From CAYJBH01 sp964371365 (GTDB lineage: Bacteria; Bacillota; Clostridia; Oscillospirales; Ruminococcaceae): a stretch of DNA of 19,081 nt. The stretch is taken from assembly GCA_964371365.1 (NCBI GenBank), contig CAYJMO010000038.1:1-19081 (forward strand), given 5' to 3'. Shown here one piece after another: positions 6,187-13,753 of the stretch; the first letter of the stretch is position 1, and the number at the start of each line of letters is the position of its first letter. The notes beneath the pieces were generated by a model. It was not told the DNA's origin. It worked only from the letters and a program-made list of their open reading frames with translations, and searched no databases. The translations under genes were made by a program, and so were the position numbers.

Positions 6187-9084
6187 TTATATCGTCGCGA
6201 GCAGACTTCTTATCCTTATCTTGACCGCGCCGAGGTTGGTTATCTCGTCTATCTTTATCTGGGTATAAATCTTGCCGGCGCGATGAAGTATCGCGCGCAC
6301 CTCGTCGGTGGTGATGGCGTCCACGCCGCACCCAAATGAGACCAGCTGAACAAACTCCATGTCCGGCTGGGTGGTGGTGTAACTCGCCGCGTCATAAAGC
6401 CGTGAGTGGTAGGTCCACTGGTTGAGGACCGAGACCTTGGTCGGCTCTACATGATGGCAGACCGCATCCTCCGTCACCAGCGCAACACCGCAACCGCTAA
6501 CAAGACGGTCGATGCCATGGTTGATCTCGGGGTCAAGGTGATAGGGTCTGCCGGCGAGCACGATGATTTTTTTCTGCTCCGCGCGCGCCTTTTCTATTAT
6601 CGCCTCGCCGAGCTGTCTTGTTTTTTCAATAAATAAGTCACGCTCCGCAAAGGCGAGCTCCGTCGCCCTCTTTACCTGTGCGAGGGATATATCTCCAAAG
6701 TTGTCACACAGTATCCCTGCCATGCTCTTTGCAAAGTCGGCAGGGCGATGTATACCGATATAGTCATAGATAAACTTCGTCTTTTCTATCGCCGGAATGT
6801 TGGCGTGAACCACCTCGGGATAGTAGGCGACGACGGGGCAGTTGTAGTGGTTATCACCGCGTTTTTCGTCAATATTATAGGTCATACAGGGGTAGAAAAC
6901 CGCGTCAACACCCTGTTTCAACAGCCTTTCGATATGTCCGTGCACCAACTTCGCCGGATAACAGACGGTGTCGGACGGTATTGTGTGTTGCCCCTCGACA
7001 TAGAGTGCGCGGTCGGAAAATCCGGAGGCGACGACCTCAAAGCCGAGCGTTTCGAAAAATTTCGACCAAAAGGGAAGCAGCTCATACATATTCAGCACCA
7101 TCGGAATACCGATTTTGCCGCGATTTCCTCCCGATTTGTTCTGCATATATTCCGCGAGCAAAGCCTCTTTTTGGGCGTATAGATTAAGCTCGTCGGAGCG
7201 CTCGTTCGATTTGGTGATCGGCTTGTCACAGCGGTTGCCGCCGATAAATTTATGTTTGTCGCCAAACGAGTTGACGGTGAGGGTGCAGGCGTTGGTGCAA
7301 CGGTGGCAGACCACCGAGTTAACGGTATGGGTGAAGCTTGCAAGCTCGTCCGGTGTGATGGTTGTGCTATCTATCGTTTGTTTGTTTTTGGCGTAGAGCG
7401 CCGCGCCGTATGCCCCCATCATTCCGGAGATGTTCGGGCGAATGACGTTTGAGCCTATCTCATTTTCAAAGGCGCGCAGAACTGCATCGCTCAAAAATGT
7501 GCCACCCTGGACGACAATATTCTCACCTAACTCGGCGGCGGACACCGCACGTATAACCTTGTACAGAGCATTTTTTACAACGCTGACCGACAGCCCTGCC
7601 GAGATATTCTCGACACTCGCGCCGTCCTTTTGTGCCTGTTTGACCGACGAGTTCATAAACACGGTGCACCGTGAGCCGAGGTCGACCGGAGCATCGGCGA
7701 AAAGACCGAGACTCGCAAACTCCTCGCTGGAATAGCCGAGAACGCTCGCAAAACTCTGCAAAAACGAACCGCAACCGGAGGAACATGCCTCGTTGAGGAA
7801 GATGTCGTCGATCGCGCCATCCTTTATCCTAAAGCATTTTATGTCCTGACCGCCGATGTCGATGATAAAATCAACGCTCGGGTTAAACTTCTTTGCCGCC
7901 ATAAAGTGCGCCACCGTCTCGACGATTCCGAAGTCGAGGCGAAACGCCTCCATCATCATCTCTTCGCCGTAGCCGGTCACGGCACTGCCACACACCTTTG
8001 CGCTCGGGTGTTCATTATAAAACTCTTCCAAGAAGCCTTTTATGATGGTTATCGGGTTGCCGCCGCCTGAGGCATAACGCGTGAACAGCAGTTCATCATT
8101 TTGGTTGATAGCCACCATCTTGACGGTGGTAGAACCGGAATCTATGCCGATAAAGACTCCCTTTTCACTATCACCTTTGTCGTCGCACTCCTTGACCACC
8201 GCTTTTGCGTGACGGGTGGCGAAGCGGTCATACTCCTCTTTTGACGTGAAAAGTGGCGGTGAGGTTTCATACCCCACCCTCGTGTCACTGTCCGCTATTA
8301 ATTTTAAAAGACTCTCGACATCGGTCGAGGTCTTTGCCATCAGCGCCGTGCCCATCGCTACATAATAAAGTGAGTTTTCAGGACATAGTCCTTTTATGCC
8401 GAGAACCTCGTCAAAGGCGGCGCGTAGCTCCGACATAAAGGTGAGCGGACCACCGAGGTAGACCACCTTGCCGTCAATCTCGCGACCCTGTGCAAGCCCC
8501 GCCACCGTCTGGTTGACAACAGCGCGGAAGATGCTCGCCGAGATATCCTCTTTTTTAGCTCCTTGGTTTAATAGCGGCTGTATGTCGGATTTAGCAAACA
8601 CTCCACAGCGCGAGGCGACGGAATATATCTTTTGATGCTGTGCCGACAGCTCGTTCATCTCGGTCGGGGTGATGTGCAACAGCGTCGCCATCTGGTCGAT
8701 AAACGCGCCTGTACCACCGGCGCAGGAGCCGTTCATGCGCACCTCAAGACCGTCGGTCAGGAACAACACCTTTGCATCCTCACCGCCTAATTCAATGACA
8801 GCATCAACACCGCTTTGTAGGGTGGATATTGCGACCTTGGTGGCGTAGACCTCCTGCACAAAGTCCACCTCGGCCGCCGTAGCAATTCCCATGCCGGCCG
8901 AGCCGGATATGGCGACGGTGAAATCGGCATCACCTGTGTGTTTTTTCACCTCGTTCAGTGCAAAGACCAACTTCTCACTCGCCATGGATAGATGGCGTTC
9001 ATAACTGTGATAGACTATCTTGTTGTCGTCGTTTAGCAGGACACATTTAAGAGTGGTCGAACCTATATCTATACCAAGTTTCAT
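6187..9084 (-). CDS. Tandem acyl-CoA dehydratase activase (two BcrAD/BadFG ATPase domains plus DUF2229)
   Basis: This family supplies low-potential electrons to 2-hydroxyacyl-CoA dehydratases by an ATP-driven conformational change. The protein has 965 residues. Domain 1 (1-255) starts GIDIGSTTLK and has Cys121 (GSCAGGTGAF) and Cys160 (SRCGVFAKSD). Domain 2 (about 308-570) repeats the fold with GIDSGSTTVK, Cys434 (CSSGCGSF) and Cys473 (SRCTVFMNSS). Both pairs are 39 residues apart, as in the [4Fe-4S] pair of HgdC (Cys127/Cys166). A linker with Cys593, 596, 600 and 619 could hold a further cluster. A DUF2229-type module follows (about 650-965; IPSDTVCYPAKLVHGH, AGRPYHLDPEINHGID). Relatives often continue into the module encoded by the next gene, so this looks like the larger half of a split protein. 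ATG 9082-9084 overlaps the upstream stop by one base. No membrane segment. Confidence 0.88.
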   Translation of the reverse strand: MKLGIDIGSTTLKCVLLNDDNKIVYHSYERHLSMASEKLVFALNEVKKHTGDADFTVAISGSAGMGIATAAEVDFVQEVYATKVAISTLQSGVDAVIELGGEDAKVLFLTDGLEVRMNGSCAGGTGAFIDQMATLLHITPTEMNELSAQHQKIYSVASRCGVFAKSDIQPLLNQGAKKEDISASIFRAVVNQTVAGLAQGREIDGKVVYLGGPLTFMSELRAAFDEVLGIKGLCPENSLYYVAMGTALMAKTSTDVESLLKLIADSDTRVGYETSPPLFTSKEEYDRFATRHAKAVVKECDDKGDSEKGVFIGIDSGSTTVKMVAINQNDELLFTRYASGGGNPITIIKGFLEEFYNEHPSAKVCGSAVTGYGEEMMMEAFRLDFGIVETVAHFMAAKKFNPSVDFIIDIGGQDIKCFRIKDGAIDDIFLNEACSSGCGSFLQSFASVLGYSSEEFASLGLFADAPVDLGSRCTVFMNSSVKQAQKDGASVENISAGLSVSVVKNALYKVIRAVSAAELGENIVVQGGTFLSDAVLRAFENEIGSNVIRPNISGMMGAYGAALYAKNKQTIDSTTITPDELASFTHTVNSVVCHRCTNACTLTVNSFGDKHKFIGGNRCDKPITKSNERSDELNLYAQKEALLAEYMQNKSGGNRGKIGIPMVLNMYELLPFWSKFFETLGFEVVASGFSDRALYVEGQHTIPSDTVCYPAKLVHGHIERLLKQGVDAVFYPCMTYNIDEKRGDNHYNCPVVAYYPEVVHANIPAIEKTKFIYDYIGIHRPADFAKSMAGILCDNFGDISLAQVKRATELAFAERDLFIEKTRQLGEAIIEKARAEQKKIIVLAGRPYHLDPEINHGIDRLVSGCGVALVTEDAVCHHVEPTKVSVLNQWTYHSRLYDAASYTTTQPDMEFVQLVSFGCGVDAITTDEVRAILHRAGKIYTQIKIDEITNLGAVKIRIRSLLATI

Positions 9085-9224
9085 TAATTATTGTCCTTGT
9101 TTTTTTCTGCCGTCAGTTTATTGAGCAGAAGTATCACACCGATAATGACGGCGGTTACTATAAATATACCGAGCATCCCCTGACCCATGATGGGCAGGGT
9201 GACTAAAATTGATTCAAAGTTCAT
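9084..9224 (-). CDS. 46-residue single-helix membrane protein, likely small (gamma/delta-type) subunit of the Na+-translocating decarboxylase
   Basis: This frame is short but well supported. ATG at 9222-9224 has AAAGGT about 8 bases upstream. The gene starts 19 nt after the decarboxylase beta-subunit stop, and its TAA shares one base with the ATG of the activase gene. The protein has a short outer N-terminus (MNFESILVTLPIMGQGMLGI), one hydrophobic helix (about residues 18-34) and a charged tail (NKLTAEKNKDNN). OadG, MmdC and GcdC-like small subunits have this plan: one N-terminal helix and a hydrophilic tail. They anchor and assemble the complex. Here the tail is very short and lacks the usual Pro/Ala-rich region and terminal His. 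The family call rests on size, topology and position rather than on a diagnostic motif. Confidence 0.75.
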   Translation of the reverse strand: MNFESILVTLPIMGQGMLGIFIVTAVIIGVILLLNKLTAEKNKDNN

Positions 9225-9243
9225 GTTTTGTTACCTTTATATA

Positions 9244-10353
9244 TTATGCTACTAAATTTAAAATAAGTCCACCGGCAATGACCGAGGCGATCTGCCCCGA
9301 GACGTTCGCGCCGAGCGAATGCATGAGCAGGAAATTTTGCTTGTCCTCCTCTAATCCCATCTTGTGCACAACACGTGCCGACATGGGGAAAGCCGAGATG
9401 CCGGCGGCACCGATCATGGGGTTAATCTTATTTTTAGAGAATAGGTTGAGGAATTTCGCAAATAGGACACCGCCCACAGTATCAAAAACAAAGGCGATAA
9501 GTCCGAGCAGAAGTATCAAAAGTGTCTCGGTGGTCAGGAACAAATCAGCCTGCATCTTGACCGCGATGGTTATGCCGAGCAGTAGTGTCACAAGATTCGC
9601 GAGGACATTTTGTGCCGTTTCCGACAGCGAATTGAGAACGCCACACTCGCGGATAAGGTTGCCGAACATCAAAAAGCCGATCAGCGCGACCGCTTTGGGC
9701 GATACTATACCGGTGATCACGGTTAAGATGATGGGGAAGAGTATGCGCGTTGTCTTGCTGATATTTTTTTGGTCGTACGGCATCTTAATCATGCGCTCTT
9801 TTTTGGTGGTGATGGCACGAATAACCGGCGGTTGAATGATGGGCACAAGCGCCATATAGGAGTATGCCGCAACGACGATAGCGCCGATGTAGTTGGACTG
9901 TAGGAAGTTCGCGACAAAGATACTGGTCGGTCCGTCCGCCGCGCCGATGATGGAGATGGAGGCGGCGTCCTTTAACTCAAAGCCAAAGAGTGATGCCATG
10001 GTGAGGGTAAAAAAGATGCCGAACTGCGCCGCGGCACCGAAAAGAAGTAGTTTGGGGTTGGAAAGAAGTGGCCCAAAGTCGATCATCGCACCGATGCCGA
10101 CAAAGAGCAACAGCGGAAAGAGCTCGTTTGCAATGCCGGCGTTGAAGAGGACATCCAATATCCCCTCCTCCTCGCCCTGTGTCACTGCGCCGGAGAGCGG
10201 AAGATTACATAGAATTGTGCCAAACCCGATGGGCAGGAGCAGTGTCGGCTCCATGTTGCGCTTAATAGCAAGGTAGATAAGTACCGCGCCGATTACCCAC
10301 ATGACAAGCTGTTGCCACTGGATATTAAAAAGATTTTCATACAATGCTTGCAT
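9244..10353 (-). CDS. Na+-translocating decarboxylase beta subunit (OadB/MmdB/GcdB family)
   Basis: This 369-residue membrane protein couples decarboxylation of a carboxybiotin carrier to Na+ export (oxaloacetate, methylmalonyl-CoA or glutaconyl-CoA decarboxylases). Family marks are GAADGPTSI with the essential Asp140, FGNLIRECGVLNSLS, and NPMIGAAGISAFPMSARVVHKMG near residue 310. About nine helices are expected and the length is typical. The start ATG 10351-10353 has AAAGG 12 bases upstream, and its promoter is at 10399-10427. It heads the minus-strand operon. The carboxyltransferase (alpha) and biotin-carrier subunits are not in the window, so the substrate is unknown. Linkage to a dehydratase system is compatible with glutaconyl-CoA chemistry, but that is inference. 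Confidence 0.92.
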   Translation of the reverse strand: MQALYENLFNIQWQQLVMWVIGAVLIYLAIKRNMEPTLLLPIGFGTILCNLPLSGAVTQGEEEGILDVLFNAGIANELFPLLLFVGIGAMIDFGPLLSNPKLLLFGAAAQFGIFFTLTMASLFGFELKDAASISIIGAADGPTSIFVANFLQSNYIGAIVVAAYSYMALVPIIQPPVIRAITTKKERMIKMPYDQKNISKTTRILFPIILTVITGIVSPKAVALIGFLMFGNLIRECGVLNSLSETAQNVLANLVTLLLGITIAVKMQADLFLTTETLLILLLGLIAFVFDTVGGVLFAKFLNLFSKNKINPMIGAAGISAFPMSARVVHKMGLEEDKQNFLLMHSLGANVSGQIASVIAGGLILNLVA

Positions 10354-10398
10354 AAAATTATAATACCTTTCTGATTTTAAAAGTTAGCTACCCTTTCA

Positions 10399-10427
10399 AT
10401 TTTACCTTATTTTGTTACCTTAGTCAA
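10399..10427 (-). promoter_or_regulatory. Promoter of the decarboxylase/dehydratase operon
   Basis: On the minus strand TTGACT (10422-10427), a 17-bp spacer and TAAAAT (10399-10404) give a near-consensus promoter about 45 bp upstream of the decarboxylase beta start. It would drive the whole 10353-to-4781 operon, since the only sizeable gap downstream is the 155-bp repeat region. Confidence 0.75.
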
Positions 10428-10439
10428 CTATATTATTTC

Positions 10440-10506
10440 AACCATTTGCATATTTTGTATCATTTCATAAAAAAAACACAAAAAAGTTGTTGACTTGTAA
10501 ATGGTT
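10440..10506. promoter_or_regulatory. Candidate operator pair: 11-bp inverted repeat between divergent promoters
   Basis: AACCATTTGCA (10440-10450) and TGTAAATGGTT (10496-10506) are inverted copies with one mismatch, their centres 56 bp apart. One arm lies just upstream of the -35 of the minus-strand operon. The other fills the spacer of the plus-strand promoter. This placement would allow one DNA-binding protein to affect both operons. The motif does not match an operator I recognise. No regulator gene lies nearby. Confidence 0.4.
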
Positions 10507-10519
10507 TAGGTAGTAAAAT
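10490..10519 (+). promoter_or_regulatory. Promoter of the Gld-like ABC operon
   Basis: TTGACT (10490-10495), an 18-bp spacer and TAAAAT (10514-10519) lie about 60 bp upstream of the ATPase start codon. Both boxes are identical to those of the divergent promoter at 10399-10427, which suggests similar basal strength. The right arm of the inverted repeat overlaps the spacer. Confidence 0.7.
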
Positions 10520-10579
10520 AGATATTGTCTTGTATTAGGGGATACATACATCTTTTTATAGAAAGGAATGGTTATAACA

Positions 10580-11590
10580 ATGATTGAAGTTTCAAATCTT
10601 GTTAAAAATTACGGTCCGAAAAAGGCGGTCGCCGATATCAGCTTTGTGATAAATGATGGTGAGATTGTCGGTTTTCTCGGTCCGAACGGTGCGGGGAAAA
10701 GTACGACGATGAACATCATCACCGGATATCTGTCCGCCACCTCCGGCACGGTTAAAATCGACGGCGTAGACATGATGGAAGAACCACTCGCCGCGAAAAA
10801 GAAAATAGGTTATCTGCCGGAACAGCCACCACTCTACCTCGAGATGACGGTGGAGGAGTATCTCGACTTTATCTATGAGCTTAAAAAGGTCAAGATGCCG
10901 GACCAGCAGGAGCATATCAACGATATCTGTCTACAGGTCGGCATTGAAAATGTATATAAACGTGTCATACGCAACCTCTCAAAAGGTTATAAACAGCGTG
11001 TAGGACTTGCGGGTGCACTTATCGGCGACCCTGACACCCTGATCCTCGATGAGCCGACAGTCGGTCTTGACCCTATCCAGATAATTGAAATTAGAAACGT
11101 TATTAAAAGCCTCGGCAAAAAACGCACCGTTATCCTTTCCAGTCATATTCTTCCGGAGGTTCAGGCGGTGTGTGAGCGTGTTTTGGTCATATCAAACGGC
11201 AACATTGTCGCCGACAACACGCCGGAGATGCTCGCCTCCACACTTACCGGCGCACACCGTCTGTCCCTGCGTGTCAAGGGCAGTGAGGGTGCTGTCAAAT
11301 CGGTCATAAAATCCACCGATAACATCAAGAACTTTAGCTTTGCCGGCGAGCGTGAACCGGGTGTCGTTGAGTTCTTTGTAGAATCAGAGGAGAATGTCGA
11401 CGTGCGTGAGCGTTTATTCTTCGGACTTGCTAAGGCAAACCTGCCGATTATGGGTCTGTCGTCCATGGATCTCTCGCTGGAGGATATCTTCCTTAAACTC
11501 ACCACCGAGGATGAGCCGGTCGAGATACCGAGCTTAATTGCGACAGAAGATGAGCCACAAGACGACACCGATAATGGAAAGGAAGAATAA
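10580..11590 (+). CDS. ABC transporter ATP-binding protein (GldA-like)
   Basis: This 336-residue cytoplasmic ATPase powers the membrane partner encoded next. Walker A is GPNGAGKS (34-41), the Q-loop region is YLPEQPPLY (79-87), the signature is LSKGYKQR (133-140), Walker B is LILDEP (154-159), and the switch region is LSSHILPEV. The C-terminal third is an extra domain ending in an acidic tail (EDEPQDDTDNGKEE), as in the GldA/CcmA-like COG1131 group. An in-frame ATG at 10568 is less likely the start: AAAGGA (10562-10567) touches it directly but lies 12 bases before ATG 10580, and family members begin MIEV. The stop shares its last base with the permease ATG. In Firmicutes this cassette has no established substrate; the Gld name comes from Bacteroidetes gliding proteins. 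Confidence 0.93.
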   Translation: MIEVSNLVKNYGPKKAVADISFVINDGEIVGFLGPNGAGKSTTMNIITGYLSATSGTVKIDGVDMMEEPLAAKKKIGYLPEQPPLYLEMTVEEYLDFIYELKKVKMPDQQEHINDICLQVGIENVYKRVIRNLSKGYKQRVGLAGALIGDPDTLILDEPTVGLDPIQIIEIRNVIKSLGKKRTVILSSHILPEVQAVCERVLVISNGNIVADNTPEMLASTLTGAHRLSLRVKGSEGAVKSVIKSTDNIKNFSFAGEREPGVVEFFVESEENVDVRERLFFGLAKANLPIMGLSSMDLSLEDIFLKLTTEDEPVEIPSLIATEDEPQDDTDNGKEE

Positions 11591-12294
11591 TGTTAGCTAT
11601 ATTTAAACGTGATTTTCGCAGTTTTTTCACCTCTCCGCTCGGCTATGTGTTCTGCGCGGTCTTTATCTTTTTGGCATATCTTGTCTTCTTCTTCTTTAAC
11701 GTAATGTCGCAGTATAGCGATATTACCGGTCTTTTTAGCTTTTTAGTCCAGACACTCATGTTCCTGTTGCCACTGCTCACCATGAAGCTGTTATCGGACG
11801 AGACGCGCCACAAAACGGACCAACTACTGCTCACCAGTCCGGTCAGTGTCACCGACATAGTCATGGGCAAATTTTTTGCGGCAATGGGCGTTATCGGTGT
11901 TGCCACCGTCGGCACCTTTGCGATACCTCTCATTATCTCGTTGTACGGCACCCCTGCAAACTGGCAGATTTTTGCTAACTATTTCATGTTGATACTCGCC
12001 ATCGGCACATATGTGGCTGTTGGACTTTTCATCTCCTCTCTCACCGAGAGCCAACTTATCGCCGCGATACTGAGCTATATCATCTTCTTTGGTATCTATA
12101 TACTGCCATCCTTTGCCGACCTTGTGCAGATACCGATATTTCAAACAATAATTCACTGGTTGTCAATCTTTTCGAGATTCGCCAACATCACGAGCGGTAT
12201 TCTGCAACTCAGCGACATAGTTTATTTTATCAGCGTGATTGCAATATTCCTGTTTTTGACCACTCGTGTGTTGGAGAAAAAACGCTGGGCGTAA
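11590..12294 (+). CDS. ABC transporter permease (ABC-2/GldF-like)
   Basis: This 234-residue permease begins MLAIFKRDFRSFFTSPLGYV, the usual amphipathic opening of GldF/ABC-2 permeases, and has six predicted helices. The KLLSDETRHKTDQLLLTSPVS segment after helix 2 is the typical cytoplasmic loop of this family and the expected contact to the ATPase. The start ATG is fixed by a one-base TAATG overlap with the ATPase gene, so the two are probably translationally coupled. Length is normal for the family. The protein ends RVLEKKRWA, a common C-terminus of this group. Confidence 0.9.
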   Translation: MLAIFKRDFRSFFTSPLGYVFCAVFIFLAYLVFFFFNVMSQYSDITGLFSFLVQTLMFLLPLLTMKLLSDETRHKTDQLLLTSPVSVTDIVMGKFFAAMGVIGVATVGTFAIPLIISLYGTPANWQIFANYFMLILAIGTYVAVGLFISSLTESQLIAAILSYIIFFGIYILPSFADLVQIPIFQTIIHWLSIFSRFANITSGILQLSDIVYFISVIAIFLFLTTRVLEKKRWA

Positions 12295-12331
12295 CTTAGA
12301 TAGTCATTTAACTTGAAAGGATTTGATAAAG

Positions 12332-13753
12332 ATGAATATAAAAAAAGCGTTAAACTCCAAAAAATTTCGATACGGTGGCATCGCGATGCTGTTTACCGTC
12401 ATCATTATAGCGGTCATTATCGTGCTAAACCTATTGGTTGAGAGCATGACCGAACGTTTTAACCTAAAACAGGATATCACCGCCGAGGGAATCTACTCCG
12501 TCTCGGATACCACCATCGATATGCTGGAAAACCTAACCGAGGATATCACCGTCTACATCATGCTGACCGAATCGGAGGTCACCTCGAACAGCGGATACAA
12601 CACCGCTAACGAACTTCTTAAGAAGATGGTAGGCTATTCCGGAGGTCGTCTGTCGCTCGAATATGTCGACCTGCTCGTCAACCCGAACTTCCGTAACAAC
12701 TTTGAGAATCCGGACGCGATTTTCTCCGGCACTATAATAATGAAAAGCTCGAAACGCGAGCAGATAATTGACATCAACGACCTGTATGACACAAGCTATG
12801 ACTTTAATACCGGCGAGGAATATGTCTCGGGCTATCAGGCGGACCGCAAGTTTGCCTCTGCCGTGCACTATGTCACCACCGAGGAGTTGCCGAGTGCCGC
12901 ATACACCACAGGTCATGGTGAAATCATCGATAATGCCTCACTGACAGGTGTGTTTACCTCCAACAGCTATAGTGTAGGAGAGGTCGCACTTCTGACCGAG
13001 GACATTCCGGAAGACCTCGACATGCTGATAATCAATGCGCCCTCCACCGACTTCTCGGAGGAGGAGATTGAAAAGCTAAACGAGTTTTTAACCCGCTCCA
13101 CCACCAACAGCCTAATTGTGACCTATAACGCACAGGCGGGCGAGTTGGAACGCCTCTATCGTTATCTTACCGAGTGGGGTGTCGATCCGAGCGGTGGCAT
13201 CATTGTTGACGCCGAGCGTGCCGCAGGTGCGAATGCCGCTATGTTCGTCGCCGATCTGAATGAACATGACATAACCACTCAAATTCCCGTCGATGCTGTC
13301 ATCGTGCCGGGTGCTACCAACCTTGAAGTCCTTTGGGATACCGAGGGATACCGATCTACAAATATTCTTGCTCAATCCTCCGGTTCTGCCTATGTTGAAG
13401 GGGACGAGAGCCTTGATGCACCTTTCCCGGTTGTCGTTTTAACACAGGATAACCAGTATGTCGACAACGAGAGCATTATCCACAACGTGTTGTTTATCGG
13501 TGGTTGGGAGATGACCTCGGAATATCTTTTGGACAACAGCGCATTCCAGAACAACAACCTGTTGACCGCCTCTCTTGATTTTATGAACCCGTCGGTTGAT
13601 GCTGTTCTGGTCGATGCGGTGGACTTTACCAACACCCAGATGATAGTCACCGGCAATACCGCGATAGTCATTCTTATCCTAACGGTTATTATACTGCCGC
13701 TTGCATTTATTGTCATCGGTATCGCAGTATTTCTCAGGAGAAAGAATAAATAA
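12332..13753 (+). CDS. GldG-like ABC auxiliary protein
   Basis: The protein has 473 residues. A short positive N-terminus (MNIKKALNSKKFRYGG) is followed by one helix (about 17-37), a large domain outside the membrane (about 40-435) with the conserved opening LKQDITAEGIYSVSDTT, and a C-terminal helix (about 440-465) before RRKNK. This is the architecture of GldG-family proteins with the ABC-type auxiliary domain. ATG 12332 was chosen over the in-frame TTG at 12323 because AAAGGA (12316-12321) lies 10 bases before the ATG but only one before the TTG. It is 37 nt after the permease gene and overlaps the next gene by one base. It presumably forms one complex with the permease and the DUF4340 protein. 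Substrate unknown. Confidence 0.85.
   Translation: MNIKKALNSKKFRYGGIAMLFTVIIIAVIIVLNLLVESMTERFNLKQDITAEGIYSVSDTTIDMLENLTEDITVYIMLTESEVTSNSGYNTANELLKKMVGYSGGRLSLEYVDLLVNPNFRNNFENPDAIFSGTIIMKSSKREQIIDINDLYDTSYDFNTGEEYVSGYQADRKFASAVHYVTTEELPSAAYTTGHGEIIDNASLTGVFTSNSYSVGEVALLTEDIPEDLDMLIINAPSTDFSEEEIEKLNEFLTRSTTNSLIVTYNAQAGELERLYRYLTEWGVDPSGGIIVDAERAAGANAAMFVADLNEHDITTQIPVDAVIVPGATNLEVLWDTEGYRSTNILAQSSGSAYVEGDESLDAPFPVVVLTQDNQYVDNESIIHNVLFIGGWEMTSEYLLDNSAFQNNNLLTASLDFMNPSVDAVLVDAVDFTNTQMIVTGNTAIVILILTVIILPLAFIVIGIAVFLRRKNK

Noticed and set aside
5705..6268. A 187-residue plus-strand frame across the dehydratase-like gene and the BIME
   Set aside because: It runs antisense to two coding genes and through the hairpin repeat, with no ribosome binding site and no recognisable domain.
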